From Rhizobium sp. CG5 (GTDB lineage Bacteria > Pseudomonadota > Alphaproteobacteria > Rhizobiales > Rhizobiaceae), in the NCBI RefSeq assembly GCF_023701945.1, contig NZ_JABAEF010000015.1, positions 46,130 to 110,129 of the forward strand: a stretch of 64,000 nt of DNA, in the 5' to 3' direction. The position numbers and the translations under genes were made by a program. Every line of letters starts with the position of its first letter. The stretch's first letter is position 1. Of the stretch, positions 1 to 8,558 are shown one piece after another. The notes under the pieces are model-generated. The model worked only from the letters and a program-made list of their open reading frames with translations, did not search any database and had not been told where the DNA came from.

Positions 1-1135
1 TCGAACTTTCCGGAACGGCCATGTCGATCCCTGTTCCGATCAGGGCGATCAGCACTGCTGATCCAAAGGTTTTGAAATAATGGTTGTTCACCTTGTCGTT
101 GAAACCACCATACCCTTGCGCATCGGTTCCCGACATGCCGCCGATCTGCAACGTCGAACCATTCGGGAAGATGATGTCGGTCCAGACAACGAGCACACGT
201 TTCTGTCCGAATGAAACTTTGCTATCGTAACGGCCGAACAACTTTGTGCCCTGCGGGATCAGCAGACGATGCCCGGTGGCGCTGTCATATACGTTCTGGC
301 TGACCTGGGCCGTAATCCTGCCCGGGAGATCGGAATTGATGCCCGTGATCAGTGTTGCCGGGATCACGGACCCGCGTTTCAATTCAAATGGCGATTGCTG
401 AGGCACCACACGGTTCGACAAGTAGCCGAGATCCTTGAGATCGGCGTTAAAGAAGTCCTCTTTTGAGCTCTGCCCATTGGGATCGACATTTTGACCACCC
501 AAGCCAGCGCGCAACGCGGCCGCATAGAGATCCGACGACTGCCCCGCCGTTGCGGATGGCGTTGTGGCAACTGCGGTCGTGTCCGTAGTCGCGTCTCTTG
601 CTTCCGCACGCGTTTCCAGCTTGTTGCGATCAATGGCGAGCGGCGCGTCGTATGCGGCATTGTTCGCCTGTAGGCGCGCCATTCGCTGGCGCTGCTGCTC
701 CCGCACATATTGCTCCTGGTGTTCACGCTGAAGGCGGGCACGCCAGACCTCTTCCGGCTCAAGCTCCTGACCGCGCTGCTGCTTCTCTCGCCCTTCCGGC
801 TGCGACGCGAAGGGATTGTCGGTCTTCCCTTCGACCCGTTTTGATTCGGCCGGCGTCGGTTGAAAGGTAGTCTGCTGCTGCGGCTCTCCGATAATGCCAT
901 CGGTGACGCCGCGTTTGATCTGGTCGGCATAAGTAGAGGCAGGGCTGCCCGAACTTGTCTCCGGGCCACTGTCCCTACCGAAATAGAGCCCGCGAGAGGC
1001 GAGCCCGTAGAAGATCACGCCAAGGAACGCGACCGCCAGGACGGTGATGACGACGATCGGCAGACGATTGATCCGCCGGATAGTGGATGGGGCTTGGCTG
1101 TTTGGGGCGCCGCCGAGATTGAGAGATTGCACCAT
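1..1135 (-). CDS. trbI: TrbI, VirB10-like conjugation channel protein (3' end outside window)
   Basis: Reading from the ATG at 1133-1135 gives an open frame of 378 codons that runs off the left edge, so the C-terminus is missing. There is a short cytoplasmic N-terminus, one membrane segment at about residues 26-46, a Gln/Glu-rich probable coiled coil at about 110-155, and then the conserved VirB10/TrbI beta-domain, recognisable by the LIPQGTKLFGRYDSKV stretch. TrbI spans the inner membrane and periplasm and joins the inner and outer parts of the mating channel. It starts 11 bp after trbH and is the last gene of the usual trb order. The family is clear; only the end cannot be judged. Confidence 0.93.
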   Translation of the reverse strand, partial: MVQSLNLGGAPNSQAPSTIRRINRLPIVVITVLAVAFLGVIFYGLASRGLYFGRDSGPETSSGSPASTYADQIKRGVTDGIIGEPQQQTTFQPTPAESKRVEGKTDNPFASQPEGREKQQRGQELEPEEVWRARLQREHQEQYVREQQRQRMARLQANNAAYDAPLAIDRNKLETRAEARDATTDTTAVATTPSATAGQSSDLYAAALRAGLGGQNVDPNGQSSKEDFFNADLKDLGYLSNRVVPQQSPFELKRGSVIPATLITGINSDLPGRITAQVSQNVYDSATGHRLLIPQGTKLFGRYDSKVSFGQKRVLVVWTDIIFPNGSTLQIGGMSGTDAQGYGGFNDKVNNHYFKTFGSAVLIALIGTGIDMAVPESS

Positions 1136-1146
1136 ATGATCCTCTC

Positions 1147-1623
1147 TCACCCGCGCCGCATGAGCGACAAGGCGCTTGCTGGCGTCGCGCCGTTGGCTGT
1201 GACCGTGTATGCACGGCCGAGCTCGACGCTGTTTGTCGAGAGACGGGCCAGCACTTGACCATCTGCGGCCAAGATCACATAGGCCAGCGGGATGACCGTC
1301 GTACCGCTATCGGTCTTCTGGTCGGTGACGACGGCATAGCCCCATCCCTTCAGCGCCGCTTCCATCGCCTGTCCGAAGGGCGAGGTATCAGTCTTGAGCG
1401 CAACGGTCGCTTTTCCCGGTCCGATCTGTTCGGAAAGGCGGCTCACCATATCGCCGGCGATGGCGCTGGCGGCGGGACCGGAGATTTCTGGCGGCGCGCT
1501 GCTAGCCACGACATTGTCAGTTCCTATCGACTGGCATCCGGAAAGAAGGATGGTGAGGGTGCAGGCTGCAGCGAAGTTGCGGAGGGGTTGCAAGGCGCGC
1601 GAATGTGAGAAAGGGATGTTCAT
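1147..1623 (-). CDS. trbH: TrbH, conjugation lipoprotein
   Basis: A protein of 158 aa starting at the ATG at 1621-1623, which overlaps the trbG stop by one base. The N-terminus is a lipoprotein signal: basic residues, a hydrophobic stretch and the lipobox LSGC, so the mature protein should be anchored by an N-terminal lipid-modified Cys. The rest is a small periplasmic domain. TrbH is an accessory part of the mating-pair channel, and its place between trbG and trbI fits the standard rhizobial order. An in-frame start 42 bases upstream exists but would bury the signal peptide, so the later one is preferred. Confidence 0.88.
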   Translation of the reverse strand: MNIPFSHSRALQPLRNFAAACTLTILLSGCQSIGTDNVVASSAPPEISGPAASAIAGDMVSRLSEQIGPGKATVALKTDTSPFGQAMEAALKGWGYAVVTDQKTDSGTTVIPLAYVILAADGQVLARLSTNSVELGRAYTVTANGATPASALSLMRRG

Positions 1624-2486
1624 TACCGCCCTCCCCGCTTGATGGTGATCTTTTCCTGTTTCCAACCGACCCCCGACACGAGCACCGCGCGATCGACCTG
1701 GTAATCGACGACCATCATGTCGCCCTTCATCCGGTAGTTGACGATCCGGTTCTGCCCGCCTGACGTGACGAACAAAACCGGCGCATCCTGGCCGGAAATC
1801 GAGCGTGGAAACTGGATGTAGGTCTTGAGCCCGTCGGAATAGACCCGTGTCGGCCGCCAGCCGGCGTTGCCCGAGACCGAATAGGAGAAGTTCAGCTGCT
1901 CGGCTGGGACACCGGCGCCCGGGATGGTGCTTGCTTCCAAACGCGCGTTGATGTCAGCGAGCTTTGTCGAAACATCCTCCGGATATTCGAAGCCGACACG
2001 CGCCATATACTGCGTCGAGTGGGACTTGAGCTGGATGTGATAGGTGCGACGTGACGTTGTCACCACCATCGAGGTCACAAGACCAGGCTCCGACGGTTTG
2101 ACGATCAGGTGGATGGCTTGACCGCCGGCAGCACCCGAAGTCGCCGGCTCTACCTTCCAGCGCACGTTGTCGCCGACCAGAACGTCGCGGACCACCTCCC
2201 CGCCCTGAAGCTCGATATCGCAGACCTGCAGAGGCGAGCAGACGACGGAGGGCTGGACCTCGCCGTAAAGGAAGATCACCTTGCCGTCAGGACCCTTGGT
2301 GACGATACCCCGCGATCCACGCCATTGGGTCGAAATCCCCATCCCCTTTGCTTCGTTGGCTGTGACGCCGTCGGCAGCATATGCATGCAGAGGAGCGACT
2401 ACTGTAGACGCCAACATTGCCGAGGCGAGAGCGCCCGTCAGGGTGGCCCGTGTTCTTTTGCGCGGGATGATCATGTTCGGGGCCAT
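1623..2486 (-). CDS. trbG: TrbG, VirB9-like outer-membrane complex protein
   Basis: About 287 aa from the ATG at 2484-2486; a second ATG four codons later is also possible. After a basic start and an Ala-rich signal peptide ending near HAYAADG comes a VirB9/TrbG beta-sandwich domain, with the typical hydrophobic strands around HLIVKPSEPG and the C-terminal part beginning NFSYSVSGNAGWRPTRVYSDG. TrbG works in the periplasm and outer membrane with TrbH and TrbI. The open frame extends far upstream inside trbF, but that extension has no coding character and is not part of the gene. trbF ends six bases before this start. Confidence 0.92.
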   Translation of the reverse strand: MAPNMIIPRKRTRATLTGALASAMLASTVVAPLHAYAADGVTANEAKGMGISTQWRGSRGIVTKGPDGKVIFLYGEVQPSVVCSPLQVCDIELQGGEVVRDVLVGDNVRWKVEPATSGAAGGQAIHLIVKPSEPGLVTSMVVTTSRRTYHIQLKSHSTQYMARVGFEYPEDVSTKLADINARLEASTIPGAGVPAEQLNFSYSVSGNAGWRPTRVYSDGLKTYIQFPRSISGQDAPVLFVTSGGQNRIVNYRMKGDMMVVDYQVDRAVLVSGVGWKQEKITIKRGGR

Positions 2487-2491
2487 GCCTT

Positions 2492-3190
2492 TCAAAGCTG
2501 TGCTGTCCAGTCGAAGTCGCGGAGATAGAGACCGATGGGGTTCAAGCGAATGACGCCCTCGTCCTGCGGCGGCGTCAGGGTCACGGTTGCGATGCCGCGG
2601 AAACGGCGGACGGCCGTTTCCTTGCCGCGCCGGTCGCGCTCGAATTCCGTCCAGTCCATCTGATAGCTCTGGTTCGACAACGCGACGATGTTGTTCACCT
2701 CGATGGCGACAGTCGAATTCTTCGCTTTCTCGAACGGTGAGTTGGAGCGAAACCAGGCATTGACCTTCTCGGTTGCGGGATCCGAAGTCCTCAGCAGACC
2801 ATAGGTCCGGTCGATATATTGCTTCTGCACGACCGCATCCGGCGTCACACTGCGAAAATTCGAGACGAAGCTGCCGAGGGTGGCGCGCACCACACGCGGA
2901 TCGGCATACTCGATCTGCTGTGGGAACCCCGCACTGACGGCCGTGCCGAGCTTGTCGACCTCGACGATATAGGGAACGAGCTTGACCTGCGTGCTCTGGT
3001 ACAGCGCATAGCCAAAGCCGATCACAGCCATGGTCATGCCGGCTATGCCGACGATGCGCCAGGCAGCGGCGGACCTGACATAGGAGCCATAGCGCTCGTT
3101 CCATTCGTTGCGCGCGGCGATATAGGGATTGGCAAGATCGGGATTATCAAGCGGATTGTGTCCGGCCATGGCGGATCGGCCTCCAGTCAT
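2492..3190 (-). CDS. trbF: TrbF, VirB8-like inner-membrane protein
   Basis: 232 aa if the ATG at 3188-3190 is used, which overlaps the trbL stop as ATGA; an internal ATG at codon 8 would match the usual length of about 220 aa just as well. The N-terminus contains the NPYIAARNEWNERYG block seen in TrbF proteins, followed by one membrane helix at about residues 45-65 and a periplasmic VirB8-like domain. It nucleates assembly of the channel in the inner membrane. Its position between trbL and trbG is the standard one. Confidence 0.92.
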   Translation of the reverse strand: MTGGRSAMAGHNPLDNPDLANPYIAARNEWNERYGSYVRSAAAWRIVGIAGMTMAVIGFGYALYQSTQVKLVPYIVEVDKLGTAVSAGFPQQIEYADPRVVRATLGSFVSNFRSVTPDAVVQKQYIDRTYGLLRTSDPATEKVNAWFRSNSPFEKAKNSTVAIEVNNIVALSNQSYQMDWTEFERDRRGKETAVRRFRGIATVTLTPPQDEGVIRLNPIGLYLRDFDWTAQL

Positions 3191-4377
3191 TTGGTCTCGT
3201 TGATCGGTGGTGGTGGAGGCGGCGATCCAGGTCGGTTGGCATGCTGGTCGAGTTTGGCATTGGCAAGCCCGAGCAGAGATCCGGCATAGGCGCCGGGCGA
3301 CCCGACCGCCTTGTCCTTCGCGGCCGATCCGACGGCACCTGCCGCGCCACCAATGCCTGCCTCCATGCCGCGCATCGCGGCAGTGCCAAGGGATGCTCCC
3401 CCTGCGCTTGCCGCGCCTGCTGTCTGAAATCCTCTGCTGGCTGCTGACGTCGCCAGAAAGCCGGCGCCGGCCGCAAAGGATGCGGCCTGCCCACCATGGC
3501 GGAGCGATTCCATGCCGCCGGAAACGGAGGCACCTTGCACGACACCCTGCAGGATTGGCGGCACATACATGGCGATGACGAAGACCACGACCGAAATACC
3601 GGCGATCGCGAGCGTCGTGATGAACTGCTCTGATGTGGCCGTCGGTGCCTCGGCGAGACCGAGCAGGATGTCGGAGCCGATCTTGGCAATCATCACCAGC
3701 GCCATCAGCTTCATGCCGACCGAGAAAGCGTAGACCAGATATTTGATGGCAAAGTCCTTGGTATAGGACGTGCCACCCAGTCCGAGCATGATCATGCCCG
3801 CGAGCAGGCCGACATACATCTCAACCATGACCGAGACAAAGATCGCGGCAACGAGCGAGAAGCAGACGACGACCACGACCATGGCGAAGACGGCGGCGAT
3901 CGCCAGGGAGTTATCCTCGAAGAGGCCAAATTTCGCCTGTTCCGACATCTTGGTCGCGACACGAATACCGGCGTCGAAAATGTTGGCGGGCGAGGCCGAC
4001 CCGCCGCCGGCACCTATCTGGTAGAGGCTGTCGACAACGGCCTTGGCAACGGCCGGCCCCTCAGTGAGGATGAAGGCAAACAGCCCGATGAACATGATGC
4101 GTTTCACGAGCTCCGCGAACCAGCTGTCGAGCGAGGCGGCGTTGATCGCCAGCCATACAGCGGCGATGCCGACCTCGATTCCGGCAAGGATCCAGAACAA
4201 CGACCTCGCCGCATTCATAACCGTCGTCTCCCAGCCTTTGGCTGCGGCAACGACGGAGTTCTCCAGTGTGGTCAGCACCTGTCCTTGCTGCGCCAGAGCC
4301 GGTGCGCTCGCGATCAGGAAAAGTCCCATCGCGGTGAAGGCGAGTTCGAGGAGCCGGTAAGGTCGAACAATCACCAT
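3187..4377 (-). CDS. trbL: TrbL, polytopic VirB6-like channel protein
   Basis: 396 aa from the ATG at 4375-4377, which lies inside the 3' end of trbK (7-bp overlap). A signal-like hydrophobic start is followed by a predicted set of at least five membrane helices up to about residue 280. The C-terminal tail is Ala/Gly/Ser-rich, poorly ordered and ends in a run of seven prolines. TrbL corresponds to VirB6 and probably lines the inner-membrane pore. The open frame continues 102 codons upstream through trbK, but that part is a shadow. Family assignment rests on topology, the VKRIMFIGLFAFIL region and gene order. Confidence 0.92.
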   Translation of the reverse strand: MVIVRPYRLLELAFTAMGLFLIASAPALAQQGQVLTTLENSVVAAAKGWETTVMNAARSLFWILAGIEVGIAAVWLAINAASLDSWFAELVKRIMFIGLFAFILTEGPAVAKAVVDSLYQIGAGGGSASPANIFDAGIRVATKMSEQAKFGLFEDNSLAIAAVFAMVVVVVCFSLVAAIFVSVMVEMYVGLLAGMIMLGLGGTSYTKDFAIKYLVYAFSVGMKLMALVMIAKIGSDILLGLAEAPTATSEQFITTLAIAGISVVVFVIAMYVPPILQGVVQGASVSGGMESLRHGGQAASFAAGAGFLATSAASRGFQTAGAASAGGASLGTAAMRGMEAGIGGAAGAVGSAAKDKAVGSPGAYAGSLLGLANAKLDQHANRPGSPPPPPPINETK

Positions 4378-4604
4378 CTCGGCTTCATCTCCTGACCACT
4401 GCGAATGTCGCGCTCGGTGTCGCCACCGAAGAACCTTTCCCGGTGCTGTTGCTGCTCTGCTTCGGAGGCGGACTGTTTGGCCGCCGCGCCGGAACTCGAT
4501 CCCGACATAGGGGTCGGCTTCGGCTGAAAGTTGCTCCAAAAGACCACACCGGCCCCTGTCAGGATTGCGGCCAAGGTCAGGATGACGATCAAACGCGGGC
4601 TCAC
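4371..4604 (-). CDS. trbK: TrbK, entry-exclusion protein
   Basis: 77 aa, GTG start at 4602-4604 overlapping the trbJ stop as GTGA. It has one N-terminal hydrophobic helix (about residues 4-22) followed by a short charged periplasmic tail. TrbK blocks redundant mating between cells carrying the same plasmid. The last 20 or so residues (FFGG..., DIR.GQ.M.PRW) closely resemble the C-terminus of TrbJ just upstream, and the two genes are also similar in DNA across those ends, so a small local duplication is likely. See the finding on this pair. Confidence 0.85.
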   Translation of the reverse strand: MSPRLIVILTLAAILTGAGVVFWSNFQPKPTPMSGSSSGAAAKQSASEAEQQQHRERFFGGDTERDIRSGQEMKPRW

Positions 4605-5410
4605 CAGCGGGGCTCCATCGTCTGCCCACCGCGGATGTCGTGCTCGCTTCCGCCGAAGAACTGTTCACGGCGCGCCTGGGCAAGATCCTTTTGCGCCTGC
4701 TCCGACTGGAACCAGGTGCCCATCATGGTCATCTGCTGGGAAACCAGGCCACGCAGCTTTTGCATTTGCGCGACCTGCTGGGCGGCGATCTGATGTCCGA
4801 CCTGCAGCGCCTTCATCTGCCCGTCAGCCGTCTCCGACATCGATCGCAGCGACGACATCGTGCTTTCCTCACTTGAGAACTGGTCCGCCGTCAGATTTGC
4901 GGCCTTCAAGGTCCCTCCGATCGTATCGCGATTGGTGTCGGACCAGCTTTGATACGTCGAGGAGAAGCTTGCTCCGTCAGGCAGATTGCTTTTCATCTCG
5001 GAAAAACTCTGGAAACGCTGCTTGAGCACATCGTCGATATTGCCCATCGAGAAGGCGACGCCCTGACCTTGCGCCACGATATTCTGAAGGTTCTTCAGAT
5101 CGTTCTCGACCTGACCCCAGACGTGGTTTGGCAATTGCGCCGTGTTTTGCAGCATATTGTTGTAGATGTTGATCTGGTTCTGAATCTGCTCGGCCAGCTG
5201 CGAGATTTGGGTAATCTGGTTGTTGACCTGCTCCGCCGACTTGCCGACAAGCGAGATCAGCTCTGCATTGTTGGCAAGCTGTGTCCATTCGGTCGCCTGA
5301 CCTGTCACGCTACCAGCCTGGACCTGGATTGGCGTTGCGATTGCGAGGCCGGTCACCACGATGACCACCGCACGATAGGTCTCAAGAGGTCGGGAAAAGT
5401 GTTTCGGCAT
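4601..5410 (-). CDS. trbJ: TrbJ, VirB5-like periplasmic mating protein
   Basis: 269 aa from the ATG at 5408-5410, overlapping the 3' end of trbE by 29 bp. It carries a signal peptide cut near IQVQAGS, then a long, mostly helical, Gln/Asn-rich body (QVNNQITQISQLAEQIQNQI) with strong coiled-coil character, as in VirB5/TrbJ proteins that contribute to pilus assembly and, in related systems, to entry exclusion. The final residues FFGG...DIRGGQTMEPRW recur at the end of TrbK. The gene order E-J-K-L is the classical one. Confidence 0.92.
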   Translation of the reverse strand: MPKHFSRPLETYRAVVIVVTGLAIATPIQVQAGSVTGQATEWTQLANNAELISLVGKSAEQVNNQITQISQLAEQIQNQINIYNNMLQNTAQLPNHVWGQVENDLKNLQNIVAQGQGVAFSMGNIDDVLKQRFQSFSEMKSNLPDGASFSSTYQSWSDTNRDTIGGTLKAANLTADQFSSEESTMSSLRSMSETADGQMKALQVGHQIAAQQVAQMQKLRGLVSQQMTMMGTWFQSEQAQKDLAQARREQFFGGSEHDIRGGQTMEPRW

Positions 5411-7850
5411 GGGCTATCCCCCTTTGCTGGAGCCAAGGACAAGGCCATGCGGCCCCATGTTTGGAATGCAGGCTGCGAATTTGCTTCAGATCTTCCTTGC
5501 CCGTCGCACCGACGAACGAAAGCGCCACTGGACCAAGCGCCATGTTGAACAGCCGACGACCCTCCGGTGAGACGACGTAATATTCACGCTTGGGAATGGC
5601 GGTTGCGACGATTTCGATCTGCCGTTCGTTGAAGCCGATGCGCTCATAGAACTCGCGCGTGCCCGGCTCGCGCGCCGCCCCGTTCGGAAGGCAGATTTTT
5701 GTCGGGCAGGATTCCTTCAGCACATCGATGATGCCCGATCGTTCGGCATCCGAAATCGACTGGGTGGCGAGGACCACAGCGCAATGGGCCTTTCGCAGCA
5801 CCTTCAGCCATTCGCGGATCTTGTCCCGGAACACCCGATGGCCGAGCATCAGCCAGGCCTCATCGAGAATGATCAGGCTGGGCGCGCCGGTGAGGCGTTT
5901 CTCGATGCGCCGAAACAGGTAGGTGAGAACGGGGACGAGGTTGCGCTCGCCCATGTTCATCAGTTCCTCGATCTCGAAGCACTGGAACGCGCCAAGCGCC
6001 AGACCGTCCTCTTCGGCGTCGAGCAACTGACCCATCGGGCCGTCGACGGTATAGTGATGCAGTGCGTCCTTGATCTCGCGCATCTGCACGCCGGAAACGA
6101 AGTCTGACAGCGATCGGCCACGGGATTCCGCCATCAGCGACAATTGCCGGGAGATGGCGTTGCGATAGTCCGGGGTGATGGTCACACCCTGCAGGGCCAC
6201 CAGCATCTCGATCCACTCGGAGGCCCAGGCCCGGTCGCCGTCGGTCGACAGTTCGGCGAGCGGGCAAAAGGCAAGCGCCTTCACTACACCACCAGCCGAT
6301 GGGCCGATATCGCCGCCGATCTGGTAGTGATCGCCACTGAGGCCCAATGTTAGGGGAAGCATCGAGCCGCCCTTGTCGAAGGCGAACACCTGAGCATCGG
6401 CATAACGTCGAAACTGCGCGGCAATCAGCGCCAGCAGCGTCGACTTGCCCGATCCGGTTGGGCCGAAAATCAGGGTATGGCCGACGTCGTCGACATGCAG
6501 GTTGAGCCGGAATGGCGTCGAACCGGATGCCACCTGCATCAGCGGTGGTGAGGCCGGTGGATAGAATGGGCAAGGTGCTGTCGGACTGCCCGACCAGACG
6601 GAATTGAGCGGGATAAGATCGGCGAGATTGCGAGTGTTGACCAGCGGCTCTCGGATATTGGCGTAGGAAACGCCTGGCAGGCTGCCGAGAAAGGCATCCG
6701 TGGCGTTCAAGGTCTCGATCCGTGCGCCAAAGCCCTCGGCCTGGATCAGGCGACGGATCGCCTCGCACTTTTCCTGGAGCCGGATCGCATCTTCCTCAAA
6801 GATGACGATGACCGGCGTGTAATAACCGTAGGAGACGAGCTGCGACGAGGCTTCAGCGATCGCGTCCTCTGTCTCCGCCACCATCAGCATGGCGTCCTGA
6901 TCGACCGAGCGTGATTGCGTCTGGAACAACTGGTCGAAAAACGGCCGCACCTTCTGCTGCCATTTCTTGCGGGTACGCTCAAGCCGCGCCCTTGCTTCCT
7001 CCGCGTCGAGAAAGACAAAGCGGGACGACCAGCGATACGTGAGCGGCATCAGGTCCAGCGTGTTGAGGATTCCAGGCCAGCTTTCGGCCGGTAGGCCGTC
7101 GATCGCCACGACACCGAGAAAGCGGTTTTCCACCAGGGGTGTGAGGCCATGCTGCAGCTCGGCCGTCACCAGCCAGTCGAGATACATGGGGATGTCCGGC
7201 AGGCGCACCGGATGGTTCTCACCGGTGATGCAGAAACGGATGAACTGGAAGAGTTCGTCGTATCGGGCGACACGGAACCCACCGCGCTCTGAAGTCTCTC
7301 GCGTCATCATCCGACGGATCGACAGGACATTGGCAAGATATTGCTCGATTTCACGGATCGAGGTCAGGAAGCTTTGCAACATCGTGTCGGCATAGGTCGC
7401 AGAACGGCTCGCCGCATCCGAATAGACATACCGCGCCAGGCCTGAGCGGCGCGGCTCCGGCGGCCGCCACGTCAGGATCAAAGCATGGCGGCTTTCGAAA
7501 TGCCCCCTCTCCTTCTGGAAATGCGCCCGCCGCTCATCGTCGATGGCGCGCGTGACCGGATCTGGAAAATGAGACTCTGCATCGCTTGGATAGTCACCAG
7601 TCGGCACGCGCACTGCTTCGACCTGGATCATCCAGCCGGAACCGAGCCGCGATAGGATGGCGTTGATCTGTCGCGACACCTCGTTGCGCTCGGCGTCGGT
7701 CGAGCTCTCGCTATCCGGCCCCGCGAAATACCAGCCGGCCATCAGGGAGCCGTCTTTCAGCAGGATGACACCGTTATCGACGAGACCGGCATAGGGCACG
7801 AGATCGGCGAAGGACGGCCCGGAATGACGGAAGGATTTGAGGGCAACCAT
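5382..7850 (-). CDS. trbE: TrbE, VirB4-family ATPase of the conjugation channel
   Basis: 822 aa, the normal length for TrbE/VirB4 ATPases. The Walker A motif GPTGSGKST lies near residue 463, and the Walker B region SLIILDEAWLMLG and the motif ATQSISDAERSGI follow in the C-terminal RecA-like half. The N-terminal half is the CagE/TrbE/VirB domain. TrbE sits on the cytoplasmic face of the inner membrane and powers pilus assembly and DNA transfer. It begins 11 bp after trbD. Nothing is truncated. Confidence 0.96.
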   Translation of the reverse strand: MVALKSFRHSGPSFADLVPYAGLVDNGVILLKDGSLMAGWYFAGPDSESSTDAERNEVSRQINAILSRLGSGWMIQVEAVRVPTGDYPSDAESHFPDPVTRAIDDERRAHFQKERGHFESRHALILTWRPPEPRRSGLARYVYSDAASRSATYADTMLQSFLTSIREIEQYLANVLSIRRMMTRETSERGGFRVARYDELFQFIRFCITGENHPVRLPDIPMYLDWLVTAELQHGLTPLVENRFLGVVAIDGLPAESWPGILNTLDLMPLTYRWSSRFVFLDAEEARARLERTRKKWQQKVRPFFDQLFQTQSRSVDQDAMLMVAETEDAIAEASSQLVSYGYYTPVIVIFEEDAIRLQEKCEAIRRLIQAEGFGARIETLNATDAFLGSLPGVSYANIREPLVNTRNLADLIPLNSVWSGSPTAPCPFYPPASPPLMQVASGSTPFRLNLHVDDVGHTLIFGPTGSGKSTLLALIAAQFRRYADAQVFAFDKGGSMLPLTLGLSGDHYQIGGDIGPSAGGVVKALAFCPLAELSTDGDRAWASEWIEMLVALQGVTITPDYRNAISRQLSLMAESRGRSLSDFVSGVQMREIKDALHHYTVDGPMGQLLDAEEDGLALGAFQCFEIEELMNMGERNLVPVLTYLFRRIEKRLTGAPSLIILDEAWLMLGHRVFRDKIREWLKVLRKAHCAVVLATQSISDAERSGIIDVLKESCPTKICLPNGAAREPGTREFYERIGFNERQIEIVATAIPKREYYVVSPEGRRLFNMALGPVALSFVGATGKEDLKQIRSLHSKHGAAWPCPWLQQRGIAHAETLFPTS

Positions 7851-7861
7851 CTAAAGCCCCT

Positions 7862-8161
7862 TCAAAACTTGCGCCACGGCGACGACGTCGCGCGATAGGC
7901 CGTCTTGTAGGAGATGTGGCGGAGATAGACTCGGCGCATCAGCGGATCGGATTTGGCCATCATGCGCAGAGCCGCGACAGCCACCAGCCAGACTGCGATG
8001 CCGAACAGAGCCGCGTACCAGGTCAGCACGACGAAGATCAGGATGATGGCCGTAAGCGCCGTCAGCAACACGAGTTCGCGGTCGGCGCCCATCAGGAGGT
8101 TCGGACGCGACAGCGCCCGATGTACCCGCGAGCGTGCCAGAGAAGAGCCGGCCTCAGCCAT
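7862..8161 (-). CDS. trbD: TrbD, VirB3-like membrane protein
   Basis: 99 aa overlapping the end of trbC by 8 bp. It has a basic N-terminus (VHRALSRPNLLMGADRELVLL) and two closely spaced hydrophobic segments at about residues 30-65, the typical VirB3/TrbD hairpin. It probably works with TrbE at the inner membrane. Placement between trbC and trbE supports the call. Confidence 0.93.
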   Translation of the reverse strand: MAEAGSSLARSRVHRALSRPNLLMGADRELVLLTALTAIILIFVVLTWYAALFGIAVWLVAVAALRMMAKSDPLMRRVYLRHISYKTAYRATSSPWRKF

Positions 8162-8558
8162 GAGCCCCCTCCCCCGCGGTTGCCGGCGCCATCGTGGGCG
8201 CAGTCATGCTGCGCCCAGCCCGCGAATGAGCCTCGCCGATCGAGGCGCCGGTCGCACCGAAGAGAGCAACGATCTGGGTGGCCCCGAGGAGCACACCACC
8301 GACCAGCGCGACATAGCAAAGCCGCCTCGCGAAATCATTCAGCTCGCCTCCGAAGATCAGCATGGCGCCGGCGATGGCGACAGCGGCCAGCGCGATAAAC
8401 CCGGCGACAGGTCCGGTGATCGATTGCTGGATCTTCTCTAGCGGCGACTCCCACGGCAGACTGCTGCCGCCTGAGGACGCGAGCGCGGGTTCTGCAAGGC
8501 CAACAGAGACGGCGGCCAGTGCTGCACAAGTGAGAATAATGTTGATTTTACGCGACAT
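8154..8558 (-). CDS. trbC: TrbC, VirB2-like pilin precursor
   Basis: 134 aa from the ATG at 8556-8558, overlapping the trbB stop by 11 bp. A long signal sequence (MSRKINIILTCAALAAVSVG) ends near ALASSGG. The mature part has two hydrophobic segments separated by a short polar loop, and a C-terminal extension that in this family is trimmed before the pilin is cyclised. It is the building block of the mating pilus. An upstream in-frame ATG inside trbB exists but would destroy the signal peptide. Confidence 0.92.
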   Translation of the reverse strand: MSRKINIILTCAALAAVSVGLAEPALASSGGSSLPWESPLEKIQQSITGPVAGFIALAAVAIAGAMLIFGGELNDFARRLCYVALVGGVLLGATQIVALFGATGASIGEAHSRAGRSMTAPTMAPATAGEGAHG

